Origin: an uncultured Thermomicrobium sp.
Lineage (GTDB): Bacteria; Chloroflexota; Chloroflexia; Thermomicrobiales; Thermomicrobiaceae
Assembly (NCBI GenBank): GCA_938028665.1
Contig: CALIMB010000016.1
Location: forward strand, 1 to 55,476
Length of the DNA: 55,476 nt
Reading direction: 5' to 3'
This document shows positions 36,630 through 44,302 of this stretch, in pieces. Below the pieces are notes generated by a model, which searched no databases, was not told the DNA's origin, and was given only the letters and a program-made list of their open reading frames with translations. Position numbers and translations under genes: made by a program. The stretch's first letter is position 1; each line of letters opens with the position of its first letter.

Positions 36630-36877
36630 ACGGCGTTGAGCAACATCAGACGCAAAAGATAGATTAAGAGCAGTGCGACGAGCGGCGAAAAATCGATGAA
36701 TCCTGTCCGCGGCATGACACGGCGGATCGGAGCAATGATCGGCTCGGTAACCTGCACGAGGATTTGCGAAATTGGCCAGCGTGCTCCTGGATCAAACCAG
36801 GAGAGGATCGCACGCGCGATGATGGCCAGCTGCATCACCCAAAGGAACGTAAGAAGGACATTCAGGACAAATTCCAC
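36623..36877 (-). CDS. YggT family membrane protein
   Basis: The 84-residue protein has two hydrophobic helices separated by the conserved segment RAILSWFDPGARWPISQILV followed by TEPIIAPIRRVMP, the YggT signature. GTG 36877 follows GGAGG, and the family starts there; the frame continues 20 codons upstream without similarity. YggT proteins occur next to cell-division genes in many bacteria and are linked to division or osmotic tolerance, but that context is missing here. It is convergent with the DUF917 gene and overlaps it by 7 bases. Confidence 0.9.
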   Translation of the reverse strand: MEFVLNVLLTFLWVMQLAIIARAILSWFDPGARWPISQILVQVTEPIIAPIRRVMPRTGFIDFSPLVALLLIYLLRLMLLNAVY

Positions 36878-37061
36878 GGAAGACAGCCTCCAGCTCCATA
36901 CGCACTGAATGGTATCACTGCCGGGGAAACCCGTCAATTGGTGCGAGCACCCATCGGTAGTCTGCTCAAGCCTGCTGCTTCACTTCAAAGTCTCACGTAG
37001 AATAGCGCAGGCTGGGCGGTGGCCGATTAGCCCGATGGACGGGAGGGAGCGAGAGTAGACG

Positions 37062-38036
37062 ATGGGTAAAGACGTGCTGGTATTGACCTGGAAGTATTTC
37101 TCCGCTCGCGAGGAGATGCAGCGCTTCCTTGCAGAACGAGGATGCCGTTTCGTCGAGCGGGAGATTCGTTATCCGGTCGATGAAGAACAACTCTGTGAGC
37201 TTGTTCGGGACATTGATGGCCTGGTGGTCGGGTTGGAACGGGTCACAGCACGAGTTTTGTCCTGTGCGAACCGTCTCAAGGTGATCAGCACGAGCGGCGT
37301 CGGCTACGATCACATCGACGTCGCGGAGGCGACCCGCCGTGGCATCGTCGTGAGCAACTGTCACGGTGCAAACGAGCACTCGGTCGCCGAGCTTACCTAC
37401 GGTCTGATGTTGAGTCTTGCTCGGCGCATCCATGGATCTGACCGGGCGATGCGGGAGGGACGCTGGGAACCATACTTTGGTGTCGAGCTCTGGGGCAAAA
37501 CGCTAGGCGTTGTCGGACTGGGACGCACAGGTCAAGCTGTTGCGCTGCTCGGACGTGGATTTGGCATGCGTGTTTTGGCTCATGATCTCGTCTGGGATAC
37601 GACTTTCGCCAACGCTCATCAAATTAGTTACGTGCCGCTTGACAAGCTCCTTCGAGAGTCGGACTTTGTCTCGCTCCACGTTCCGTTAACGCCGGAGACG
37701 CGCTACCTCATTGACGAACGGGCACTCGCCCTGATGAAGCCAACCGCATTCCTCATCAACCTGGCACGCGGGCCGGTCGTCAAGCAATCAGCACTGGTTG
37801 AGGCGCTCCGCCGCGGGCAGATTGCCGGCGCTGGACTAGACGTCTTTGAGGTCGAGCCGATTGACGACAATCCATTTATCGAGTTTGAGAATGTCGTGAT
37901 GACGCCGCACCTCGGAGGCTCGACCGTGGAAGCACGGGAGCGCACCCTGTATCTGTCGCTCACCAACGTCTGTAACGTGCTGAACGGCCGGCCACCCCAT
38001 GCGCAGGTAAACCCTGAAGTACGACTCGGATGGTGA
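37062..38036 (+). CDS. D-isomer-specific 2-hydroxyacid dehydrogenase
   Basis: The 324-residue NAD-dependent enzyme has the formate/glycerate dehydrogenase fold. NAD-binding GLGRTGQA lies near residue 153, the substrate Arg is in INLARGPVVKQSALVEALR, Glu follows in the segment ending LDVFEVEPI, and the catalytic His is in TPHLGGSTVEAR. The motif STSGVGYDHIDV is typical of the phosphoglycerate dehydrogenase-like branch, but there is no C-terminal ACT domain. It probably reduces a 2-oxoacid or oxidises a D-2-hydroxyacid; substrate is unknown. ATG 37062 follows GGGAGGGAG. It ends 8 bases before the next gene start. Confidence 0.92.
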   Translation: MGKDVLVLTWKYFSAREEMQRFLAERGCRFVEREIRYPVDEEQLCELVRDIDGLVVGLERVTARVLSCANRLKVISTSGVGYDHIDVAEATRRGIVVSNCHGANEHSVAELTYGLMLSLARRIHGSDRAMREGRWEPYFGVELWGKTLGVVGLGRTGQAVALLGRGFGMRVLAHDLVWDTTFANAHQISYVPLDKLLRESDFVSLHVPLTPETRYLIDERALALMKPTAFLINLARGPVVKQSALVEALRRGQIAGAGLDVFEVEPIDDNPFIEFENVVMTPHLGGSTVEARERTLYLSLTNVCNVLNGRPPHAQVNPEVRLGW

Positions 38037-38044
38037 GGAAAACG

Positions 38045-39106
38045 ATGTTGCGTGACGAGCAAAAAACGTTCTTACTCCGCTTGCTTGAAGCTGCAAGTCC
38101 CTCAGGTTTCGAAGAACCGGCGGCTCGCATTTGGCGCCAGGAAGCAAGCCGATTTGCAGATGAGGTCTGGGTCGACCACAACGGGAACAGCTTTGCTCGC
38201 CTGCACGGCAATGGGCGAACCGTCCTCATCGAGGGTCACATTGATGAGATCGGCCTCATGGTGACCCACATCGATGAGCAAGGCTTCATCTGGTTCCGTG
38301 GGATCGGTGGCTGGGACGAGCAGATCTTGACCGGCCAGCGTGTCCGGATCCTGACGCAGCAGGGGCCAGTACTTGGCGTCATTGGCCGCAAACCGGCCCA
38401 CTTGCTCAGCGAGGAGGAAAAGGGTCGCGCAAGCCGGATCAAGGAGCTGTGGATCGATATTGGTGCACGGGACGGAACCGAAGCGCGTGCACTTATCCGC
38501 GTTGGTGATCCGATCGTTATCGAGCAGCACCCGCTCGAGCTGCGCAACGGCCGACTTGTTGCGCGTGGTCTCGACAACCGGATGGGAGCGTTTCTTGCGC
38601 TTGAAGTGCTCCGCGCGCTTGCGAACGAACGGCCACCGCTGGAGGTCGTGGCACTTGCCGCAACCCAGGAAGAAATCAGTTTCCTTGGTGCTCGCGCGGC
38701 AGCATTTGCGGTCGAACCTACTGTGGCAATTGTGATCGACGTGACGCACGCCACGGATCATCCCGAGGCGGATAAGCGCGGTGGAGGCGACGTACGGATC
38801 GGTGGCGGCCCGGTACTCGATCGCGGCTCAATGGTGCACCCGCTGGTTTTCGAGCGCCTGCTCGCAGCGGCGGAGGCAGAAGGTATTCCGGTTACTCTCT
38901 CGGCAGCACCAGCCCGCACCGGTACCGATGCAGACGCCATCGCTCCAGCGCGCGCCGGCATCCCATGTGGGCTCGTCTCAGTACCGAATCGCTACATGCA
39001 TTCACCGAACGAACTGGTAAGTCTGGACGACTTGGATGCTACCATTCGCCTCATCACCCGTTTCGTGCGTGACCTTGGTGCCGAGCCAGACTTCCGGCGC
39101 CTCTAG
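38045..39106 (+). CDS. M42 family metallopeptidase (glutamyl aminopeptidase / endoglucanase-like)
   Basis: The 353-residue enzyme is a binuclear M42 aminopeptidase. Metal-site elements are all present: GHIDEIGL, GLDNRMG, ATQEEISFLGA, VIDVTHATD and MHSPNE. M42 enzymes form large tetrahedral particles that trim peptides in the cytoplasm (family knowledge). The start is set at ATG 38045, which has GTGAGG six bases upstream; ATG 38030 lies inside the upstream gene and is less likely. It may be cotranscribed with the dehydrogenase. It overlaps the convergent VOC gene by 4 bases. Confidence 0.93.
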   Translation: MLRDEQKTFLLRLLEAASPSGFEEPAARIWRQEASRFADEVWVDHNGNSFARLHGNGRTVLIEGHIDEIGLMVTHIDEQGFIWFRGIGGWDEQILTGQRVRILTQQGPVLGVIGRKPAHLLSEEEKGRASRIKELWIDIGARDGTEARALIRVGDPIVIEQHPLELRNGRLVARGLDNRMGAFLALEVLRALANERPPLEVVALAATQEEISFLGARAAAFAVEPTVAIVIDVTHATDHPEADKRGGGDVRIGGGPVLDRGSMVHPLVFERLLAAAEAEGIPVTLSAAPARTGTDADAIAPARAGIPCGLVSVPNRYMHSPNELVSLDDLDATIRLITRFVRDLGAEPDFRRL

Positions 39107-40002
39107 TCGGTCTTGAGAGGTGTCCAGAGTTCGATCTCGAGGTTGTCATAGTCACAGGTCCGAGCACCCTCCCCAAGCTCGCTGGAAAGACCGCGCTCGA
39201 TCGGTCGGCCCGCCTGCTCAAGTCGATCGAGCGCGGCATTCCAGGCAGCACGGTTGGGAATGACCAGCGCGAAGCGGACAAGGCCGCGACAGCCTGGCGG
39301 TGCAGGATCGGCGCGGTGGGAGTTCCAGATGTTGAGTCCGAGATGATGGTGATATCCCCCAGCCGCCACGAAGAGCGCACCAGGATACGAACGCTGCATC
39401 ACCTCGAAACCCAGAAGGTCAACATAGAAACGTTCCGCCAATTCCAAACTCGAGACTTGAAGATGAACATGGCCCACCTGCGCAGCTGCTGGCATGGTGC
39501 GCCATGGATCTGGGCTTTCTTCAAGTTCTCGCAAGAGGTCATGAACATCAAGTGGCTCTGTCACCATGGTGATGGGTTCGCTGGTTCCACGCGGCCAGTG
39601 CTCTGGCGGACGGTCGGCGTAGAGTTCTAATCCATTCCCTTCTGGGTCAGCCAGGTAGAGCGCCTCGCTGACCTGGTGATCTGACGCTCCGGCGAGTGGC
39701 CAGCGGAGCTGAAGAAGATGGCGAAGGACTCGTGCCAGTTCAATCCGCTTCGGCATGAGGATCGCAGTATGGTAGAGACCAGGAGCTCGAGCCGGGCGCG
39801 GAGGCGCAGCGGGGTCAAGCACAAACAGAAAGTGAGGCGCCGATGCAGCGGGGGGAATGGCAGCCAGCAGGCCATCTGGGCGGTTCACCAAGGCATAGCC
39901 GAGGATCCCTTCGTAAAAGAGCCGAAGCAGACGCTCATCCGCGACGCACAACGTTACTGGTCCCAGTCGCGTCATTGGAGGAAGCATAGGAGTAGATACC
40001 AT
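39103..40002 (-). CDS. VOC (glyoxalase/extradiol dioxygenase) superfamily protein
   Basis: The 299-residue protein has two VOC modules. The N-terminal one starts RLGPVTLCVADERLLRLFYEG and contains ADPEGNGLELYADRP. The C-terminal one contains VGHVHLQVSSLELAERFY, the His-rich GGYHHHLGLNIW and NLEIELWTP. His-His-Glu from the second module could hold a divalent metal, as in the CatE-like catechol 2,3-dioxygenases of Bacillus. ATG 40002 follows a stretch AGGGGGA and is preferred over the longer frame. The substrate is unknown, with an aromatic diol the best guess by family. Confidence 0.85.
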   Translation of the reverse strand: MVSTPMLPPMTRLGPVTLCVADERLLRLFYEGILGYALVNRPDGLLAAIPPAASAPHFLFVLDPAAPPRPARAPGLYHTAILMPKRIELARVLRHLLQLRWPLAGASDHQVSEALYLADPEGNGLELYADRPPEHWPRGTSEPITMVTEPLDVHDLLRELEESPDPWRTMPAAAQVGHVHLQVSSLELAERFYVDLLGFEVMQRSYPGALFVAAGGYHHHLGLNIWNSHRADPAPPGCRGLVRFALVIPNRAAWNAALDRLEQAGRPIERGLSSELGEGARTCDYDNLEIELWTPLKTD

Positions 40003-40100
40003 GTATTCCCCCTGAGCCAACGATGTTCGCCAAGAGGATACCAGCAGCAACACAAACCAGGAAGGAAGTGGCGGGGAACGATTCGAGCAGGAGCCAGGCA

Positions 40101-40913
40101 ATGCGACGCTGGAAACCGACAACGGAGCGGGTGAGTCCTGAGAGCTGGGCACTACGCGTGACGTTTTGGCAAAGTCTGGCTGCCTATCGCTGGGCCCTCA
40201 AACAGGCCAAAGGGGCGCGCGTGGTCGATGTGGGATGTGGTGTGGGATATGGCACGGTCGAACTTGCACGGGAAGCTCATCTGGTGATTGGGCTTGATCA
40301 AGACCAGGAGGCACTGACTCTTGCAGGCCAGCGTTATCAGGCGAACAATCTCCTCTGGGTCCAGGGAGTAGCCGATTCACTTCCCTTTCGCGATGCCAGT
40401 GTCGATCTCATCTGCTGCTTTCAGGTACTGGAGCACTTGCAACAACCCGAACGGTTTTTGCAGGAAGCACGGCGCATTCTTGCAGCCGATGGCATCCTTC
40501 TGCTAACGACGCCCAACCGCAGTGCTGTATTCAGTGGATTGAATCCCCACCACGTACGGGAATATGATCCAGGGAGCTTACAGGCTTTACTGCGCGGAAT
40601 CTTTGATTCGGTCACCCTCTTCGGGGTATTTCCGAGTGAGCGGGTAGCCGTTTATCGAGCAGCTAATCGGCGGGCGATTGAGCGGATCCTTCGCCTTGAT
40701 CCTCTTGGTCTGCATCGCATTCTGCCCACCAGGCTGCGGAGTGAGCTCCATACATGGGGGACATTCCTTCTCCGCCGATGGTTAAATCGGCGGCTTCGGC
40801 AGATTGTCGAGTCTATTGACGAGGGGGACTTCGTGATTCGACAAGGGGACCTTACCCAAGCGATTGACCTGGTAGCAGTGATCGCGAAAACAGGAGAAAC
40901 CAAAGGAGTCTGA
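40101..40913 (+). CDS. Class I SAM-dependent methyltransferase
   Basis: The 270-residue protein contains motif I VVDVGCGVGYGTVELA, the acidic residue after the second strand in VIGLDQDQEAL, and post-motifs RDASVDLICCFQVLEHLQQP and ILAADGILLLTTPN, all of the UbiE/Methyltransf_11 type. A C-terminal region rich in Arg (from about residue 195) is extra and may recognise the substrate. ATG 40101 follows GCAGGAG. The substrate is unknown. It starts divergently from the VOC gene. Confidence 0.88.
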   Translation: MRRWKPTTERVSPESWALRVTFWQSLAAYRWALKQAKGARVVDVGCGVGYGTVELAREAHLVIGLDQDQEALTLAGQRYQANNLLWVQGVADSLPFRDASVDLICCFQVLEHLQQPERFLQEARRILAADGILLLTTPNRSAVFSGLNPHHVREYDPGSLQALLRGIFDSVTLFGVFPSERVAVYRAANRRAIERILRLDPLGLHRILPTRLRSELHTWGTFLLRRWLNRRLRQIVESIDEGDFVIRQGDLTQAIDLVAVIAKTGETKGV

Positions 40914-41204
40914 CGCGAAGCATCGCCGAAGATGGAAAGAGCCCCTTTGAGTGCTGGTTCGATATCAGGTTCACAGCTCGAGGTACTCAAGATTCTGTGA
41001 TAAATGATAGCAGCAACAAACGTCATAATACATACTGCTATAAAGCAAATAGTGATTGAGGTATGCGGATAGTGAGAAGAATCCACTCTGACACCACAGA
41101 GAAAACGAGGTTCCTCAAGCAAAGCTATTGTGGGCTTCCGGGAGTGCAACCAGGCGGTACGTGACAACGTACCGCCTGGCGGTAGCGACAGCGCGGCGCT
41201 GAGT
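40914..41204. other. AT-rich non-coding stretch with one strong hairpin
   Basis: The part at about 40980-41075 is AT-rich. A minus-strand frame crossing it encodes one hydrophobic segment, but it continues into antisense of the methyltransferase and has no ribosome-binding site, so I do not call it. The right part holds the hairpin listed separately. Confidence 0.45.
41150..41179 (-). terminator. Perfect hairpin at the end of the oxidoreductase operon
   Basis: A 13-bp perfect stem, CCAGGCGGTACGT (41150-41162) with ACGTACCGCCTGG (41167-41179), has a 4-base loop. It lies 25 bases past the last gene of the minus-strand operon. No T-run follows on either strand, so it may define the 3' end through processing or by a different termination mode. 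Confidence 0.6.
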
Positions 41205-41441
41205 TCAATGGGACGACGGCTCCGGTCCGTGAGGGGGTGCATCCGTGACGGCACTCAGCAGTATCGTTTTGTGAGCGAAGTGTCGGTGCATCCAGTCGAG
41301 ATACTCCCAGCGGTTGCGTACAATTCGCGCTTGATCGACATCATTGACATCCTGCAGGACACGGGTCATGAGAGTCGGGTCCACCTCAAAGACGTGCAAG
41401 TCCTCCCGCCGCAGGACCACACCCTGGCGAATCTGCTTCAT
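41205..41441 (-). CDS. Small protein coupled to the FAD oxidoreductase, unknown
   Basis: The 78-residue protein begins at an ATG that overlaps the stop of the upstream gene (ATGA), with GGAG six bases before, so it is clearly translated from the same message. It is soluble and charged, with VLRREDLHVFEVDPTLMTRVL and RNRWEYLDWMHRHF as its most structured-looking parts, and a disordered Pro-rich end. No known family is recognised. Its place as the last gene of the operon suggests an accessory or chaperone-like role for the oxidoreductase, which is inference. Confidence 0.7.
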   Translation of the reverse strand: MKQIRQGVVLRREDLHVFEVDPTLMTRVLQDVNDVDQARIVRNRWEYLDWMHRHFAHKTILLSAVTDAPPHGPEPSSH

Positions 41442-42973
41442 GCTCCAACCTCCTCGTCCACGTAGGCAAGGTGGAGATAATTCTTGCTTGGATTGAGGAT
41501 ATTATTCGGATCGAGCAGGCGCTTAATTTTCTTCATGAGCTCAAATCCACCCTCACCGAGTTCCACGGGAATGAACTCAGCATCACCCTCGCGACAAGCT
41601 CCGTGGCAGGCGCTGATTGAGCCTTGGTGTTCCAGTGTTGCCCGGGTAATCTCCCGCTTGAGGTTCACCCAGGCCTGCCATGTCTCCTCATTGAGTGCCT
41701 GTTCCCAGATACCAATGTCAATTTCGACGAGATAGTCACCCCAGCCTTTATACGGATTATTGCTATAGAAGAACATCCCCCAGTTGTCAAAGATCCCATA
41801 CTTCTGGATATACCGGTCAGTAATCTCGTGCCACTTCTGCTTGATAGCGGGAAGCTCGGAATAAATGATGGCTGCATCCTCACAGTGCCAGCTCATTGGG
41901 ACAACGGTGCCATCGGGCAACCGACCGTGGAGCGGCGTGGCATAGCGATCATGACGCGATGCCCAGTCTCCAGCAGATAGCTCATCACCCAGATATTCGC
42001 CGCCAGTCTCCTTGGCGAGACGGAAGAGACGATTGGCAGCGGCACGGACTTCGTCTTCGACTCCATAGAGCGCTGTAGCCACAACGGCCTTAATCCGCTC
42101 AGGGAGTGGAATATACGCCTCATCATCACGACGCAGGTAGTCAACCTTCCGCTCATCAAAGAGGATCACGGCAGCGAGAGTACCGAGCCCAGACGTGGAC
42201 AGGGCACCCGTACTCCGATAGGCGTCTGCAAACGATTCGTAGCCGAAGAAGGCTGCCAACTCAGCCTCTGGCTTTGGGAACAGTTCCAGCGTGGCCTCAG
42301 TCACCACTCCCAAGGTGCCCTGCGTACCAATAAAGAGCTGCTTGAGATTATAGCCGGTCGAAGCCTTCCGGACTTTTGGTGCTCCACCACCATCACTGAG
42401 GCGAACAATCTCGCCAGTTGGCAGGACCACTTGGAGGCTGATGACGAGATCGCGCGTGTGGCCGTACCGCGAGCCAATGAGCGACCATCCACTCGTCCCG
42501 ATGCGCCCACCAATGATTGAGACAGGATAGGATGCTGGATCATCAGGATAAAAGACACCATACGGAGCCAGATACTCATTCAGCTTGAGCATATTGAGTC
42601 CAGGTTGAACAGTTACGGTTCGATTGACCAAATCAAGTTCGATAATCTTGTTCATTTTCTTAATGTCCAGCAGAATCCCTTTGTGGAGGGGAACCGCACC
42701 GTCAGCCAACCCGGTACCACCAGCTCGTGGCACAACAGGGACACGAAACTGGTTGGCAATCCGTAGCACAGCCGAGACCTCCTCGGCTGACTCAGGCAAG
42801 ACCACCACGTCCGGCATGTACTCGGCAAAGCGATGCACCGGGAAGGGGGCTGGTACGCGAGTTCGCGCGATGCGTGCACCCAGGTCAGTACGAACTTTCT
42901 CTTTTCCTATTGCCTGCTCGAGGGCGGTGATCACCTGATCGGTGACCGGATTCGGTACCGTCAGCGTTGCCAT
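41438..42973 (-). CDS. FAD-binding oxidoreductase of the GlcD / VAO type
   Basis: The 511-residue protein has the PCMH-type FAD domain, with PDVVVLPESAEEVSAVLRIA, the pyrophosphate loop VPRAGGTGLADGAVP and a long GTSGWSLIGSRYGHTRD region, then a substrate domain and the C-terminal KIKRLLDPNNILNPSKNYL seen in this family. Relatives oxidise 2-hydroxyacids (GlcD, D-lactate dehydrogenase) or phenols. It follows an Fe-S protein by 18 bases, as in the GlcD-GlcF arrangement, so electrons probably leave through that subunit to quinone or another carrier. The ATG at 42973 follows GGGAGG. The substrate may be linked to the nucleobase genes around it, which is inference. Confidence 0.9.
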   Translation of the reverse strand: MATLTVPNPVTDQVITALEQAIGKEKVRTDLGARIARTRVPAPFPVHRFAEYMPDVVVLPESAEEVSAVLRIANQFRVPVVPRAGGTGLADGAVPLHKGILLDIKKMNKIIELDLVNRTVTVQPGLNMLKLNEYLAPYGVFYPDDPASYPVSIIGGRIGTSGWSLIGSRYGHTRDLVISLQVVLPTGEIVRLSDGGGAPKVRKASTGYNLKQLFIGTQGTLGVVTEATLELFPKPEAELAAFFGYESFADAYRSTGALSTSGLGTLAAVILFDERKVDYLRRDDEAYIPLPERIKAVVATALYGVEDEVRAAANRLFRLAKETGGEYLGDELSAGDWASRHDRYATPLHGRLPDGTVVPMSWHCEDAAIIYSELPAIKQKWHEITDRYIQKYGIFDNWGMFFYSNNPYKGWGDYLVEIDIGIWEQALNEETWQAWVNLKREITRATLEHQGSISACHGACREGDAEFIPVELGEGGFELMKKIKRLLDPNNILNPSKNYLHLAYVDEEVGA

Positions 42974-42991
42974 GACAGCCTCCCTGCCACC

Positions 42992-44257
42992 TCAATCATT
43001 CAGCCCCATCGCCTCGGCAACCAACTCCAGGAGATCGAGTACCTCAAGTTGTTGCTCGCGGCCAGAGGACGTGAGCGGGCGCTCTGACCACGGGCAGGCG
43101 CTCACCAAGGCCTCCACATTCAACTCCTTGGCACGCGCAATCCGCAGGTCAGCAATCTTCTTCGCCAAGTCCGGATGCTCCACGGCAAAACCACCGCCGG
43201 CACCGGAGCAATACGCCCACTGGGTGACATGATCGACATCAATGAAGGTCAGCCCAGGAATAGCACGGAGAATCTTGCGCGGAGCCTCCCACTTGCCTAG
43301 TCGCTTGTTCATCCGACAAGGATCATGGTAGGTCACTGTCTTCTCAATCGGCTTGACGAAGCGAATCTTCCCTTCATCCAAAAGCTGAGCAACAAAATCG
43401 ATCATAAAGACAAACTCCGGCAACTCCTCAGGCGGGAAGAACTGCGGATACATCTCAACAAAGCTAATGTAGTCATGCGGATCAAGGACGAAGACACGCT
43501 TTGCTCCGGCTTTCTTCCAATCAGCCACGTTGTGTTCTGCAAGATAGCGCGCATGGTCCGGATAACCCATCTCGAGCGAGGGACCACCACAACACCACTG
43601 TTCATACATCAAGCCAAACGGGACACCAGCAGCGTGCAGAATCTTTGCCACCGCTTTGGGCAGGCTCGTGCGATGATACGCAGCCTCACAGTCCACAAAC
43701 AGAATGTTTTCCCCACCCTGCGGGATGCTGAACGGAAGGTCCTTCGCCCAATCAGCGACGCGATTCGGATCGACCGGCTGGATGTTCTCATAATCCAGAA
43801 CAGGCTCGTTCTTGCCCTGCAGCGTCGCCTCGACCCAGCGTTGCCATCGCGGCCACAGGCCGAGTCCAGCCTTCGTGGCAGCAGCACGCATATCCTGCAC
43901 AAGCTTCACTGTACGCGTACGATTCCGATAGAAGTCACCAACAAAGAGCGTGTTCGGGCAACGCAGTTCACAGCCACCACAGAGGGTACAGTAGCTGTAG
44001 TTTTCGGCAACATCTTCAAGACGAGCGGCCCCCTTCTCCATTGCCACGACGTTGGCATGGAATGCCGTCGGTGTGTGCTGCTCATTCCGCGTCACTTGGT
44101 AGACCGGGCAGACCTCACGACAAAACTTGTGACCGGAGCTAAAGCAGCCATAGGCCTGCAGGAGGTGGTCCCGCACGAACTCCTGCTCAATCTCCCGCAC
44201 GCCGTTGTGACCATTTGCTGCAACGTCCGGCTTTGCTGCGCGTACCTCATCACCCAT
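42992..44257 (-). CDS. Fe-S oxidoreductase subunit (GlcF/HdrB CCG-domain type)
   Basis: The 421-residue protein carries an N-terminal ferredoxin-like part and two C-terminal cysteine-rich CCG-type domains (WCCGGPSLEMGY with DPCR, and YCSGAGGGF). The second 4Fe-4S motif, C90-x2-C93-x2-C96-x3-C100-P, is canonical. The first one is odd: C38-x4-H43-x2-C46-x3-C50-P, where the usual CxxCxxC is replaced by a Cys two positions early and a His. It probably accepts electrons from the FAD subunit encoded next. ATG 44257 follows GGGGAGGG seven bases upstream and is preferred over two upstream codons. There are no membrane helices. Confidence 0.88.
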   Translation of the reverse strand: MGDEVRAAKPDVAANGHNGVREIEQEFVRDHLLQAYGCFSSGHKFCREVCPVYQVTRNEQHTPTAFHANVVAMEKGAARLEDVAENYSYCTLCGGCELRCPNTLFVGDFYRNRTRTVKLVQDMRAAATKAGLGLWPRWQRWVEATLQGKNEPVLDYENIQPVDPNRVADWAKDLPFSIPQGGENILFVDCEAAYHRTSLPKAVAKILHAAGVPFGLMYEQWCCGGPSLEMGYPDHARYLAEHNVADWKKAGAKRVFVLDPHDYISFVEMYPQFFPPEELPEFVFMIDFVAQLLDEGKIRFVKPIEKTVTYHDPCRMNKRLGKWEAPRKILRAIPGLTFIDVDHVTQWAYCSGAGGGFAVEHPDLAKKIADLRIARAKELNVEALVSACPWSERPLTSSGREQQLEVLDLLELVAEAMGLND

Positions 44258-44302
44258 TGACGGTCCCTCCCCGCTCGTCATCGACAGCACCGCGACACGA
44301 CC

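Noticed and set aside
40652-41254. 200-codon minus-strand frame with one hydrophobic segment
   Set aside because: It lacks a start signal and continues as antisense of the methyltransferase; the hydrophobic segment comes from AT-rich DNA.
43325-44260. 311-codon plus-strand frame antisense to the Fe-S protein
   Set aside because: The opposite strand has cysteine motifs and family similarity; this frame has none.
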